64,000 nucleotides of DNA from Fidelibacterota bacterium 408169 (GTDB lineage: Bacteria > Fidelibacterota > Marinisomatia > Marinisomatales > TCS55), in assembly GCA_002256485.1 (NCBI GenBank), contig NNSG01000009.1:45778-109777 (forward strand), read 5' to 3'. This document shows positions 20,704 through 31,800 of this stretch, piece after piece. The notes under the pieces were generated by a model. The model was not told the DNA's origin, ran no database searches, and saw nothing but the letters and a program-made list of their open reading frames with translations. Position 1 is the stretch's first letter. Each line of letters starts with the position of its first letter. A program made the position numbers and the translations under genes.

Positions 20704-22245
20704 TTACTCTAACCAAAGTTGTCTGTCTAAACTCCTATACTGAATCGCTTCGCTCACGTGTTGAGGCTGAATATTTTCTACTTTTTCCAGATCAGCAATT
20801 GTTCGTGACACTTTTAAGATTCGATCATAAGCACGCGCTGAAAGTCCCAGTTTTTCCATAGCTTGTTTTAACAAGTCTGCAGCTTCTTTATCGAGTTTAC
20901 AAAACAAGTTCAAGTCACCGGTTTCCATTTGTGCATTACTAAACATCCCCGCCGTCGATTTATAACGATTTAGTTGAATTTGCCGAGTAGTTTGCACTCT
21001 TTCACGAATAGTTTCTGATTTTTCACCTTCTTCTTTTCCGGCGAGATCTGCAAACGGAACAGCCGGAACTTCGATATGAATATCGATCCGATCCATGAGC
21101 GGGCCGGAAATACGGCTCATATATTTTTGGATCAATTGAGGATTGCATGTGCATTCATTTTGAGGATCGGTGGCATATCCGCAGGGACAAGGATTCATAG
21201 CCGAAACAAGCATAAATCGTGAAGGATAGCTTAATGACATTGTAGCACGGGCGATGGTCACTTCACCGTTTTCCAGCGGCTGGCGCATAACTTCTAGTAC
21301 ATTTTTTTTGAATTCTGGCAGTTCATCTAAAAAAAGAACGCCATTATGGGACAAACTGACTTCTCCCGGTTTAGGAATAGTTCCACCACCAATGAGTCCT
21401 GCATCACTGATGGTGTGGTGAGGCGCACGAAACGGCCGTGTAGCAATGATTCCCTGATTTTCCGGTAGAAGCCCGGCTACAGAATGAATCTTGGTTGTTT
21501 CCAATGCTTCATCCAAAACCAATTCCGGCAAGATAGTTGGTAAACGTTTTGCCAGCATGGTTTTTCCGCTCCCCGGTGGACCAATCATGATGACATTATG
21601 ACTTCCGGCAGCTGCCACTTCCAATGCACGCTTAACTTGTTCCTGTCCTTTCACATCGGAAAAGTCCACATGATAATTTTTGTAATTCTTGAACATGGCT
21701 TTTTGATCCACAACAATTGGCTGAGCTGTTTCTCGTTCATTTAGAATAGCGATCACATCTGCAAGCGATTTAACACCAACAACTTTTACGCCATCCACCA
21801 CACCCGCTTCACTGGCATTTTCTTCAGGTAAAACAACACCTTTTATACCTCTATCTCTTGCACATATCGCTACCGGTAAGGCTCCGCGGATTGGACGCAA
21901 TTTGCCATCCAATGCCAATTCACCTAATAATAGCATTTTTTCTAAATGATCATGTTTGACTTCGCCAATTGCAGCTAGGATTCCAATCGCCATTGGCAGA
22001 TCAAAGGCACTGCCTTCCTTACGAATATCTGCAGGTGCCAAATTAATGGTGACATGCTTATGGGGAAATTTGTAACCGCTGTTTTTGATTGCAGCCCGGA
22101 CGCGTTCCTTACTTTCTCTTACGGCCCCTTCTGGTAAACCCACCGTTCTAAATTTAGGTAATTTGGCCCCAGTAAGATGTGCTTCTACTTCAACAACGTA
22201 GGCATCAATTCCGAGAATTGCGGAGCTTAATGCCTTGGCCAGCAT
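20704..22245 (-). CDS. comM: YifB/ComM family Mg-chelatase-like AAA ATPase
   Basis: Hexameric branch-migration helicase linked to natural transformation. N-terminal Lon-like ChlI domain ([20 protein letters not shown]), Walker [16 protein letters not shown], Walker [12 protein letters not shown], a zinc cluster [19 protein letters not shown] and the C-terminal [20 protein letters not shown] use the ATG at 22245, which overlaps the upstream stop (TAATG) and gives 513 aa; the ATG at 22254 is three codons longer. Confidence 0.94.
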   Translation of the reverse strand: MLAKALSSAILGIDAYVVEVEAHLTGAKLPKFRTVGLPEGAVRESKERVRAAIKNSGYKFPHKHVTINLAPADIRKEGSAFDLPMAIGILAAIGEVKHDHLEKMLLLGELALDGKLRPIRGALPVAICARDRGIKGVVLPEENASEAGVVDGVKVVGVKSLADVIAILNERETAQPIVVDQKAMFKNYKNYHVDFSDVKGQEQVKRALEVAAAGSHNVIMIGPPGSGKTMLAKRLPTILPELVLDEALETTKIHSVAGLLPENQGIIATRPFRAPHHTISDAGLIGGGTIPKPGEVSLSHNGVLFLDELPEFKKNVLEVMRQPLENGEVTIARATMSLSYPSRFMLVSAMNPCPCGYATDPQNECTCNPQLIQKYMSRISGPLMDRIDIHIEVPAVPFADLAGKEEGEKSETIRERVQTTRQIQLNRYKSTAGMFSNAQMETGDLNLFCKLDKEAADLLKQAMEKLGLSARAYDRILKVSRTIADLEKVENIQPQHVSEAIQYRSLDRQLWLE

Positions 22246-22436
22246 TAATTGCACGTAATGATTCCCTTGAAAGCCAAATAGGGAATCAACAAATAAAGAA
22301 TCGAATCACGTATGAGATAAAATGTGATAAATGCTGCTAAAACCACCCATCCTTTTTTTTTGATTAATAATTTATAGCCACCCTCTTTTCGAATTTCATT
22401 CCATTCTACAAGAAATTTCGGTTTAAAAATTTTCAT
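22245..22436 (-). CDS. Small membrane protein, 63 aa
   Basis: Begins [19 protein letters not shown] with a basic segment, then one or two hydrophobic segments ([14 protein letters not shown] and [13 protein letters not shown]). No family recognised. Its ATG immediately follows the stop of the upstream secreted protein and its stop overlaps the comM start, so it is a real operon member. Confidence 0.78.
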   Translation of the reverse strand: MKIFKPKFLVEWNEIRKEGGYKLLIKKKGWVVLAAFITFYLIRDSILYLLIPYLAFKGIITCN

Positions 22437-22877
22437 TTAGTTTTCGTCAGGTTTAATCTTTCCATATTTAACATTTTCATATTTTTCCCAAAGTGTCTCA
22501 CCTGCTGCTTGCTGAAAGCGAAAAGCAAAAGCCATGGCTTCATAAAAAGGTTTATTCGCAAAATCTTCATGACTATAGAATTCATCGATCCATCCAATAA
22601 ATTCATCAATATCTTTATCTTCTAATTGGTCAAAGATACCAAATACCAATTCAGCTCTATTATCGTAGTACCATTTCGTAAGCTCTGTATGGCCGAGTTC
22701 ATTCTTTAATCCATCATATGTTTCATATGTTTGGGTCATATATGAGAAAAGATATGTTTCCTTTTGAGCCGGTGTAAGTGTTTTCCAGTAGGCCACAATG
22801 GGTGACAAATTGGTGGGTTCAAAGTCCTGCGACCAAATGGTTGAAATTAAAAATAATGGTATAATTAACTTTTTCAT
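22437..22877 (-). CDS. Secreted protein of unknown function, 146 aa
   Basis: Signal peptide of about 16 residues (MKKLIIPLFLISTIWSQ) followed by a helical, acidic mature domain (TPAQKETYLFSYMTQTYETYD, AFRFQQAAGETLWEKY). It ends directly against the next gene. Function unknown; all the genes from here to comM are packed on the minus strand. Confidence 0.78.
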   Translation of the reverse strand: MKKLIIPLFLISTIWSQDFEPTNLSPIVAYWKTLTPAQKETYLFSYMTQTYETYDGLKNELGHTELTKWYYDNRAELVFGIFDQLEDKDIDEFIGWIDEFYSHEDFANKPFYEAMAFAFRFQQAAGETLWEKYENVKYGKIKPDEN

Positions 22878-22978
22878 GGCTTACCTGTTTATGAATTATC
22901 AGTCCAAACTACGAAGACAAAACTATCAAATCAAAGTGCTCAAGTTGGTAAATATTCAAGTGTTAACGTTCTCAAATG

Positions 22979-24007
22979 TTAAAGTGTAACCTTTTCCAGC
23001 AATTCCAAAACATTGACTAATTTCCAAAGGGGTAAAACAGCCATTGTTCTCTCCGGGTTTCTCATTTCTACAAATTCGAACGATTTTTTAACATCCATTC
23101 CCTGAATCAACTTTTCCAAAAGACTTCTCGACTTTAATCCCTTTTTTAATGGAACAAAAAAGTCATCCCAATGTATGGGAATAATCACTTCAGGATTCAA
23201 TGCTTCTACAATATGAGTTTGAAAACAATCATTATATAAATCATCCATCGTTTCCAAACCAGCAATCCCCAAAAATAGAATATCAACATTATTGTCTGCT
23301 AAAATATTTGGAATAAATCCTGCACTACCATGAATAGCCATTGATGCATTTTCGTGTTCAACAATAATCGTATAGCTTGATCCTTCTAAATATTCTAACG
23401 CACTTACAGGTGGAATAATAGGTTGGGTAATTTCTCTATCTAATAGCTTATTTCTTAATTCCTTGTCCGGATATGGCCAATGTTTCCCTTTTATAAGTGT
23501 CACTTTCATCGACCCTATTTGTATCGTTTCATCAGAATCAACAATAATCATTTTGTCTTCAGGAAAATTCAAACCTTTACCAATATTGGCCGTGGATTCA
23601 GACCCAATTAATTTTGCTCCCGTTTTCATTGCTACAATGGGAGAATCCATTGCATGATCAAAATGGGAATGGACTGGAATTACTGCATCTAATTGGTGTA
23701 TACCGGCTTTCTTCAGGCAATAATCAATTACATCTAAATCTGGTTCAATTTCTCCCCAAAGAACATTACGTATAGAAGGTCTGGTAAAAAATCCATCAGT
23801 GAGAATTGACGTTTTTCCATCTGTAATTAATATATTTGTATTTCCTATAAATTGAACATTTAAAGAACCTGTATTAGAATCCAAATCAGAATGGAAACGA
23901 TAGTCTTCAAGTTGAGGAGTATGTGGCCTAAAGTTTAAAAGGAAAGACAAACATATTGCAGCAATTGCAATCATTCCTATAATAGTATAAAAAATAGTTT
24001 TTTTCAT
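22979..24007 (-). CDS. MBL-fold metallohydrolase, membrane-anchored
   Basis: 342 aa. An N-terminal hydrophobic segment (FYTIIGMIAIAAICLSFLL) is followed by a metallo-beta-lactamase fold: IGNTNILITDGKTSILTDGFF, the metal motif HSHFDHAMDSP, later HGSAGF and IPIHWDDFFVPLK. The overall pattern resembles UlaG/NAPE-PLD-like hydrolases. Location is probably periplasmic, facing outwards from the inner membrane. Substrate unknown. Confidence 0.87.
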   Translation of the reverse strand: MKKTIFYTIIGMIAIAAICLSFLLNFRPHTPQLEDYRFHSDLDSNTGSLNVQFIGNTNILITDGKTSILTDGFFTRPSIRNVLWGEIEPDLDVIDYCLKKAGIHQLDAVIPVHSHFDHAMDSPIVAMKTGAKLIGSESTANIGKGLNFPEDKMIIVDSDETIQIGSMKVTLIKGKHWPYPDKELRNKLLDREITQPIIPPVSALEYLEGSSYTIIVEHENASMAIHGSAGFIPNILADNNVDILFLGIAGLETMDDLYNDCFQTHIVEALNPEVIIPIHWDDFFVPLKKGLKSRSLLEKLIQGMDVKKSFEFVEMRNPERTMAVLPLWKLVNVLELLEKVTL

Positions 24008-24048
24008 TTTTAACTTTTCGATTTTATAATTAATTCATCTTTTACTTA

Positions 24049-25935
24049 TTAATAATCCACCCAATCTCCAAATTCTTTAATTAAACTGATTAATTCATCC
24101 ACTGCATTTTCAGCAGGAATATTTTTTCGCATGACTACCTTACCTTTATACAAAGAAATGACACCATTCCCACTACCCACATATCCATAATCTGCATCAG
24201 CCATTTCTCCTGGGCCATTAACAATACACCCCATAATACCAATCTTCAGACCTTTTAGATGGTCTGTACGTTCTCGTATCATGGCTGTGGTTTCTTGGAG
24301 ATCAAATAACGTTCGGCCACAGGAGGGGCAGGAAATATACTCCGTTCGTGAAATTCGAGTTCGCGTTGCCTGTAAAATCCCAAAAACTGTTTGATTGATA
24401 AATTCTTTATCGTGTGTTGTATTTAACCAAATGCCATCCCCATAACCATCAATGAGTAGTCCACCGATATCTGTTGATGAATACAAGCGAAACTGTTCAC
24501 GATCCAGTTCATTGTACTCCAATTTCAAAATGACAGGAATATTCGTTTGAAGATTTATAAACGCAGCACGCATTTCGGCCATGGCATGATCTGTTTCTGC
24601 TTCCAATATTAATACAGAATTGTCAGGGAGAGATTCAATGAAATCATTATTTATTTTAGAAAGAGAACATTTAACAAAATTCAACTCTGGTGAAAAGGTT
24701 GAAAGATCATCAATGAGTAAAGGATATGTTTGAGGATGGTGAGTCCAGGCATCTGCATCTTGGATCACATTCACCACTCCCGGAAGTTCAAAATCGACAC
24801 TTCCTGTACCTATATATAAAAAGTCTGCAGCTGCATCAGCAGTGGACCATTTATCCAATTCTTCATTATAATTATGTCCACACTGTTTCAGATCTGCTGG
24901 AGTAATCGTTTCAAGGTCACTCAAATCAATAATCACTCTGGGAACTTTATTTCCGCCTATATTATGAATACACGTTGTTTCTTGTTTTTTGAATTCAAAT
25001 GGATGAAATAATGATGTATCACATGTTGGTAATTTTGCAGATCGTGTGATTGAATATCGGTCAGCTAATAGTTTCGCTACAGGAATTTCAGCATCCGGGT
25101 CTTCCGTGAGAGATACACGTATGGTATCACCCAACCCATCTTCCAAAAGAGTACCAATACCTACAGCAGATTTGATACGTCCATCTTCTCCTTCTCCTGC
25201 TTCTGTTACACCCAAATGCAATGGATAATTCAACCCTTCTTTCATCATAGTTGCAACTAATAAACGATATGCATGAACCATCACTTGCGGGTTACTTGCT
25301 TTCATAGAAAAAATGATATCATGAAAATTTTCATCTATACAGATCCGAGTGAATTCCATGGCTGATTCCACCATTCCCAATGGTGTATCACCATATCGGT
25401 TCATGATACGGTCAGAAAGGGAGCCATGGTTCGTTCCTATTCGCATGGCAGTTCCTTCTTCTTTACAGATCTTGACCAAGGGTAAAAATCGTTCTCGGAT
25501 ACGTTCCAATTCTGCATCATATTCATTATCAGTATATTCCAGAATCTCAAATTTTTTCTTATCGGCATAATTTCCGGGATTGATACGTACTTTTTCTACA
25601 ATACGGGCTGCTATTTCTGCAGCATTTGGAGTAAAATGGATATCAGCTACAAGTGGTTGAGTATAGCCACGGCGATGAAGCTCATTACGAATATTTTTTA
25701 AATTTTCTGCTTCTTTCTTGCTGGGAGCTGTAATACGAACGATCTCGCACCCGGCCTCGATCATACGTATGGATTGATCCACAGTTCCATTCGTATCCAT
25801 GGTATCTGTGGTTGTCATGGATTGAAGGCGAATAGGGTTTTTTCCACCAACACCTACGTTGCCAACCATTACGTCTCTTGTTTTAAATCGAGAATATTGA
25901 AAAAGGCTATTACAATATGGCGTATTGTTTTTCAC
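24049..25935 (-). CDS. ispG: 4-hydroxy-3-methylbut-2-en-1-yl diphosphate synthase IspG, long form
   Basis: Fe-S enzyme of the MEP isoprenoid pathway. It starts around YSRFKTRDVMVGNVGVGGKNPIRLQSMTTTDT and contains the long insertion domain seen in Bacteroidetes, Chlamydiae and plant enzymes. The cluster cysteines are in SCPSCGRTLFDLQ and GIMGCIVNGPGEM near the C-terminus. No ATG fits. I choose the GTG at 25935 (MKNNTPYCNSLFQYSRF), which aligns with the usual start; a TTG at 25980 lies inside a hairpin and seems less likely. No clear ribosome site is visible. Confidence 0.93.
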   Translation of the reverse strand: MKNNTPYCNSLFQYSRFKTRDVMVGNVGVGGKNPIRLQSMTTTDTMDTNGTVDQSIRMIEAGCEIVRITAPSKKEAENLKNIRNELHRRGYTQPLVADIHFTPNAAEIAARIVEKVRINPGNYADKKKFEILEYTDNEYDAELERIRERFLPLVKICKEEGTAMRIGTNHGSLSDRIMNRYGDTPLGMVESAMEFTRICIDENFHDIIFSMKASNPQVMVHAYRLLVATMMKEGLNYPLHLGVTEAGEGEDGRIKSAVGIGTLLEDGLGDTIRVSLTEDPDAEIPVAKLLADRYSITRSAKLPTCDTSLFHPFEFKKQETTCIHNIGGNKVPRVIIDLSDLETITPADLKQCGHNYNEELDKWSTADAAADFLYIGTGSVDFELPGVVNVIQDADAWTHHPQTYPLLIDDLSTFSPELNFVKCSLSKINNDFIESLPDNSVLILEAETDHAMAEMRAAFINLQTNIPVILKLEYNELDREQFRLYSSTDIGGLLIDGYGDGIWLNTTHDKEFINQTVFGILQATRTRISRTEYISCPSCGRTLFDLQETTAMIRERTDHLKGLKIGIMGCIVNGPGEMADADYGYVGSGNGVISLYKGKVVMRKNIPAENAVDELISLIKEFGDWVDY

Positions 25936-25967
25936 TAATGAATTTAATGAAGAAAAGTATGTATAAT

Positions 25968-26001
25968 GAAGAAGAGGCAACCAATTGGTTACCTCTTCTT
26001 C
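25968..26001 (-). terminator. Hairpin between surface-protein gene and ispG
   Basis: Arms GAAGAAGAGG (25968-25977) and CCTCTTCTTC (25992-26001) pair perfectly; the interior AACCAATTGGTT is also self-complementary, with one mismatch in between. It lies 52 bases after the stop of the 822-residue surface protein. The following U-tract on the minus strand is poor, so it may be a processing or attenuating structure and not a strong terminator. Confidence 0.6.
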
Positions 26002-26052
26002 TTCTTATTTATCAAATGTATTGATAAAAAGTGATATAGAAATCACCAGTTT

Positions 26053-26334
26053 TTATTTCATGAACACTAATTTCTTCACTGCATGGAATTCACCTGCATT
26101 GATCCTGTAGATATACATTCCGGATGCAAGTGCATTGCCTTGATCATTTGTTCCATTCCATTGTATTGAATGGAATCCAGCATTCATTTCATAATTGATC
26201 AATGTCCGAACCTTGTGTCCCAGAAGATCATAAATAGCCATTGAAACCATTGAATTTTCTGGTACATCAAAACGAATATTCGTTACAGGGTTGAATGGAT
26301 TAGGAAAATTCTGATGTAATGCAAATACATCTGG
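26053..26334 (-). repeat. Sorting-domain repeat, copy 1
   Basis: The last 93 codons of this gene and of the next surface-protein gene (28569-28850) encode near-identical sorting domains (PDVFALHQN, PNPFNPVT, IRFDVPE, NAGFHSIQWNGTNDQG, FHAVKKLV). The DNA is also closely similar, which suggests recent duplication or gene conversion between neighbours. Confidence 0.8.
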
Positions 26335-28518
26335 AACTCCAACCTCACCTTCGACGGACATGGATGTTAAACTTACTGCTTCAGATGCATCACTTTCATT
26401 GTCATGAACATCCACTGCAGTCACAATATAATAATTGTCACCTGCAGCCATTGCAGCATCTACGTAATCAGATGTTTCACTTTCACCAATGAAAGAATCA
26501 TCATTATGGACAAAATCTTCCGTAGCGCCGCGATACACATTATAGTAAGCCAGATCATTTGCAGTGGAGGCTGCCCATTGGAGCTCGGCGGAACCTTCTA
26601 CAATTTGGCCACCAAGATCATCTGGTGCATCCGGTGCAATATTATCAGACGAAAAGCCAGGTGCAACAGCACTAAAAAAGGTACCTTCATCCATATTGGC
26701 TATGACGCGAAAATCAGCTTCATTATTTCCATCATTATCAGAATCATTCAGAGTGGATACTTCTACCACATATTCATCACTACTGTAAGCACCGATGGAA
26801 GTTAAGCCAACCCACGTGTCTCCATCTTTCCGTTGAATGGTATACGATTCTGTAGAACGTCCTGTAGGAGCATCTGTGTCCCATGCTGATTTAGTAAATG
26901 TAACATATACTCTTCCGCCTTGATCTTCAGGAACGTCTGCAATCGAGGCAATGTGAGGGTGTACTGGGAAACCTTCTCCTCTTGCTATACGAAAATAGCT
27001 CAATACTTGACCTTGGTATTGGTTTCCCCAAGGATCTGGCCAAGAATCTGTTGGTTTTATGTCATATCTTTTATTTTCTGTTAGATCCCACATGGAAATG
27101 GCTTTCCCTTGTCTTGAAGCATCTCTAAGTCGCCAATATCCAAAAAGTTCATAGTCAGTAATTGTGGATGAATCCGAATTCATATCAGACCAAAGTGTTC
27201 CAAATGGAGAACCACCAGTTAACTCTTCCCAATCACCCCACTGGAAACATGTTTCCACCTCATAGTTGATCAAATTTAGTTCATTACAATCATCACATTC
27301 GCATAGTTCAGTTGTCCATCCCAATGTTAGTCCTTCAGAGACATGATCCAAATTGCCTGGGTCAGCTAAATTGCTATCCATGTGTACACTATGATACACA
27401 ATAGTTGAATCTACCATGAGTGTAAAGTCTTGAAAACTTGAATTCCCTTGTCCATCATCAGCTGATATAGAAATGGAATGTTCACCATGATCAGAAACGG
27501 TTGGTGTACCATGAAGAAAATCATACACTGGCGTCAGTCGTAAGAATTCACTCCATGTATTCCCCCAGATCTCACCTATGGCTGGATTACTGCATATATA
27601 TTCAATCCATTCATTTGTGATTCTATTATGATTTAAAGAATCAATTATGTGATAGATCCCTTCATTAAACTTGGCAACAACAGTACCGTTTCCATCGATT
27701 TCTATATCTTGTCCATGATGAACATCTGCATCCATGTAATTTAACATAGATGTGATAGTTGTATCAGTTGGGTCTAACCGCCATACAGCGCCATCCCAAC
27801 TGGCACTACTGATCCAAACAGATCCATCCGGATGAATTCCAATTCCTCTTGGGTTATTAATCCCCAAATTATCATAACTCTCATATGTAGATGTATCCGC
27901 CGAATAATGCCAAATTTGCGAATTGCATTCATTACCTGCCCATACAGACCCATCTGCTGCGACTGCAATATCATATACACAGCCGGCATCACCATGCATT
28001 TGTTCAAAATTGCTTGAATCAGGACGTAGACGAAGAAGACCTCCGACTGTCCAGTCATCACTAGCACCGGTAATATAGAGCGTTCCATCAGAACCAAAAT
28101 CCATTGCCATTACCTGTACAGCATTCGTATTAACATCTTCTAGTTCGGAGCCATCAGGGTTCATTTTTTTAAATGTTTGTTCATTACCACTCCAGAACCA
28201 TAGTTTTCCATCTGGTGCTACATCCATTCTCTGCATGCCATCAACTCCTGCATGATAACGTCCACTAGAATTAAACTCTGGTATAGTCATTTCTTCTAAT
28301 GTCAACCATGATGGTAGACCGGTTGAGCTTAAAGTAATTGCATCCCCATCCGGGTCAGATACAGAAATTCCATATTTATATTCAAAATCCGGAACTGCAA
28401 ATGGTTGCGGTTCCGAATTGAAAACGGGTGCACTATTTTGTGCAATCAGTCCAGTTGAAAAACTGAACAGAATTGCAATGGCGAAAAGACGCCAATTTGA
28501 TCTTATTGTTTTACTCAT
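26053..28518 (-). CDS. Large secreted beta-propeller/Fn3 protein with C-terminal sorting domain
   Basis: About 821 aa. Signal peptide, then a cadherin/Ig-like piece (SVSDPDGDAITLSSTGLPSWL), a beta-propeller of NHL/virginiamycin-lyase type (DVAPDGKLWFWSG, GSDGTLYITG, AADGSVWAG, HPDGSVWISS), a further domain with CECDDCNE, an Fn3-like domain (ELQWAASTANDLAYYNVYRG) and the 93-residue sorting domain (PNPFNPVTNIRFDVP). The start at the ATG at 28518 has AAGGA seven bases before it, better than the ATG at 28545. Likely surface-exposed; ligand unknown. Confidence 0.88.
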   Translation of the reverse strand: MSKTIRSNWRLFAIAILFSFSTGLIAQNSAPVFNSEPQPFAVPDFEYKYGISVSDPDGDAITLSSTGLPSWLTLEEMTIPEFNSSGRYHAGVDGMQRMDVAPDGKLWFWSGNEQTFKKMNPDGSELEDVNTNAVQVMAMDFGSDGTLYITGASDDWTVGGLLRLRPDSSNFEQMHGDAGCVYDIAVAADGSVWAGNECNSQIWHYSADTSTYESYDNLGINNPRGIGIHPDGSVWISSASWDGAVWRLDPTDTTITSMLNYMDADVHHGQDIEIDGNGTVVAKFNEGIYHIIDSLNHNRITNEWIEYICSNPAIGEIWGNTWSEFLRLTPVYDFLHGTPTVSDHGEHSISISADDGQGNSSFQDFTLMVDSTIVYHSVHMDSNLADPGNLDHVSEGLTLGWTTELCECDDCNELNLINYEVETCFQWGDWEELTGGSPFGTLWSDMNSDSSTITDYELFGYWRLRDASRQGKAISMWDLTENKRYDIKPTDSWPDPWGNQYQGQVLSYFRIARGEGFPVHPHIASIADVPEDQGGRVYVTFTKSAWDTDAPTGRSTESYTIQRKDGDTWVGLTSIGAYSSDEYVVEVSTLNDSDNDGNNEADFRVIANMDEGTFFSAVAPGFSSDNIAPDAPDDLGGQIVEGSAELQWAASTANDLAYYNVYRGATEDFVHNDDSFIGESETSDYVDAAMAAGDNYYIVTAVDVHDNESDASEAVSLTSMSVEGEVGVPDVFALHQNFPNPFNPVTNIRFDVPENSMVSMAIYDLLGHKVRTLINYEMNAGFHSIQWNGTNDQGNALASGMYIYRINAGEFHAVKKLVFMK

Positions 28519-28568
28519 TTTGTTTTCCTTTTTTTGTTTATTCAAGGTGTTTTCTTTATCACTTGTTA

Positions 28569-28850
28569 TTACTTCATGTAAACAAGTTTTTTCACTGCAT
28601 GAAATCCATTTGCTTGGATCGAATAAATATACATGCCTGAAGCCAATGGTTTTCCTTGATCATTTGTTCCATTCCATTGAATTGAATGAAAACCAGCATT
28701 CAAGTCTTGATTAACCAGCGTTCTTACGCTTTGTCCTAGAATATTATATATTTCCATTTTCACCAATGAGTGTTCCGGTACATCAAATCGAATAGTGGTC
28801 ACAGGATTAAATGGGTTTGGATAATTCTGGTGCAATGCAAATACATCCGG
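28569..28850 (-). repeat. Sorting-domain repeat, copy 2
   Basis: Second copy of the 93-codon domain described at 26053-26334. It differs from copy 1 at roughly one residue in four and is otherwise colinear without gaps. Confidence 0.8.
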
Positions 28851-31800
28851 AATTATTTCATCTTCTACAGATAAATTGCTTACATCAATAGATAAAGTCA
28901 GTGGACCGTTATCAGCAGGTACACTTATAAGACCATCATCTGCATATACATTCCACTCAAGTTCTGCTGTGGTAGATTCCAATGCATACAGTTTATCATA
29001 TAACGATTGATAGGACATAAGAGAAAAACTTGTATCAACTACTGTAGTATCTATCTGTTCTGTAACCGTACCTATCGTCAATATAGATGTATAATGATAG
29101 ATGATCGAATCACCATCTACATCCACTGCTTCTTCCCACGCAATATCAAGATATCCTGTGGAAAGATCAGAAAGTGAAATTGTTAGAACTGTATCCATTT
29201 GAATTAAGGTAAAACTAGGTCTATCATTTATTGCATTTACCGTAACATTAATCGTATCACTAGCCGAAAGTCCCTCTATATCTGTTGCAGTAACAATAAC
29301 GTCTGTTTCTCCATTTCCATTTGCAGAAAAGAGTAAAAATGGAACTGCATTGGCATCAGACCCAACTGTAATCAGATCTGTATTTAATGAAACAGCTGTA
29401 ATGGATAACGAATCACCATTCATGATATCGATATCATCAAAAACACCATCAATAGCTAGCGACAGTGTATCAGCATCTTCATCCACTGTAATGTCAGCCA
29501 TAGATTGAAATACAAATGGTGCATCATTTACTGCATTCACTGTTAATGTAAATGTGCTTGTATCTGCTAATGAACCATCACTTACAGTGACCATAACATC
29601 AGCTGACCCATTCCAATTGACTGCAGGTGTTAATGTTAGTGTATCATTACTGACAGTCGCAGTAACAGCTATTGTGTCTGATGATGCAGAATAGGTTAAG
29701 GCATCTCCATCCGCATCTGTAGCAGAGAGTAAATGTATACTTGCTATTTCCTCATCCGTACTTGCATCTGCTAGTGCAGCAAGAGACGGTGCATCATTGA
29801 GATTCTCAATGGTTAGATTTAATGTATCTATTGCAACCTCGCCAGAATCATCTGTTGCTGTAATTACAATGTCTACATTACCGAAAAAGTTTTCCGTTGG
29901 ATATACGATTAAAGATGTGGAATCAGTTCTGCTTGAGGATCTACTTTGTCCAATAGGATTGTTGATTGATACAATATCTATAAGAGCTGATTTATCTTCA
30001 CTCTGACCAAATGTAAATGACTTTGCCTGTGAATTCTTTTTCACTGAACGTTTTATTGTCATGATTTTTGCAGATCCATAATTAACAAAACGCCCCATGG
30101 CTCCCATACCATCATCATCACTCAATGACAGGGAATCCAAACCAGTTCCTAAAGCAGTAGCATTAAAAGAAAGATCATCATCTAAATCAACATCATTAAA
30201 ATGAGCTTCCAATGCTGTTACTATTACTGCACCAAAATCATCTTCATCTATAGCAACATCTACTAATGGTGTACTAACAACTGGCGCATCGTTCACAGCA
30301 ATCACTGTTAATACAAAAGCAGTTGTATCTGATAAAGAACCATCACTTACAGTTATCGTAATATTAGCTGTTCCATTCCAATTGATTGCAGGTGTTAAGG
30401 TAAGTGTATCATTGCTTACCGCTACTGTCACTGCCAATGTATCTGATGATGCAGAATAGGTTAATGCATCTCCATCTGCATCTGTAGCAGAAAGAACACG
30501 TACGCTTGCTATTTCTTCATCCGTACTTGCATCTGCTATAGTGGCAAGAGACGGTGCCACATTTACCACTTCAAACGTTTCGCCATCTTCAGGTTCTAAA
30601 TCATCACCATTCAGTCCCCACTTATTAGCCAAATAATTTTCGACTCTTTCTCTGTTTGTGTTTGTGAGATACTCGGAAAAAACAATCAACTCCAACATTT
30701 CTCCGTTGAAAAATTCACTTGTACCCATTCTCGCTCCGACGTAGAAGTCATTTGTAGAACTTGGAATGGTTTTATTATGATTACTTGTATAAGTCGATGT
30801 TCCGTCAATCCATTGATCCAGGGCATCATTCGCATCGTGATATCTAAAGAGACCTATTCTTGCCTGCCCATCAAACGGATATGTGTCTGAAGAGCCATCT
30901 TGTTCTGAATAAGCAATATACATATTTAGTTTAGCGGAACCATGCCATTGGTATTCCCAAACTGCAGATTCTCTGCCCATGATGTTTTTATATCCGCTCA
31001 CTGACGATTTAACCACAGATATAATGGTCATTTCTCCAAAGGCTTGTTCCATGGTGGTGTTATCTACACCTAGCATATCGTTTCCATCAAATTGTAAAGA
31101 GTAGTTATTTCCTTCTGCTACAACCACAGGGCGTTTATCTGATTCGGATTGCGTTACATGGATATTATTTTCACTCTTATCTACCCATGTTTCAATCTCA
31201 TCACCTACACTTACGTTACCTGTGCCATGTGGATCGTTACCATCATACCATGCAACCAAGGTTCCAAGTGATTCTAACCTAAATGAATCATACGTTCTGT
31301 CATCTATATATTCGATGTTCATAGTTACGGTATTTGAGCTATCTGAAGCAGAAATAGTTATAGTACCAGATCCTTCTTCGCTCGGTGTTACAAGAAGCGT
31401 TCCCGGCGTATCATTTCCTGATTGAGTTCCAGCCGATACACTTAAAGTAACGGATCCCGAACCAGAATAAGTGGCGCTATATGAAAGCGCTTCACCGTTT
31501 GGATCTGTACCTGTAAATGTAACCGTATATGTTGAATCATAATTACCTCCATTTACATTAATCGCAGATGAACTAATGGAAGAAAAGTAGGGCATTCCAT
31601 TCTGCCAAGTAAATATTGGATATATTTCAGGATACAGAACCCAATAATCATTATTACCTGAATCATCGTTTTGGGTGCCGGTAAAGTCCCATGCTGTACT
31701 TAACCCTGTTGTTGCTGTACTTGTATAGGTATCAATATCCTTCATTTCTTCTGTCGTTTTGCCTGTTCCACCACCAACACTTGTTGACTGACCTGATACG

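Noticed and set aside
26404..26805. 133-codon plus-strand ORF inside the propeller protein gene
   Set aside because: It lies wholly antisense to a well-supported gene, with no ribosome site; similar shadows occur in smc, groEL, the TPR genes and the giant adhesin gene.
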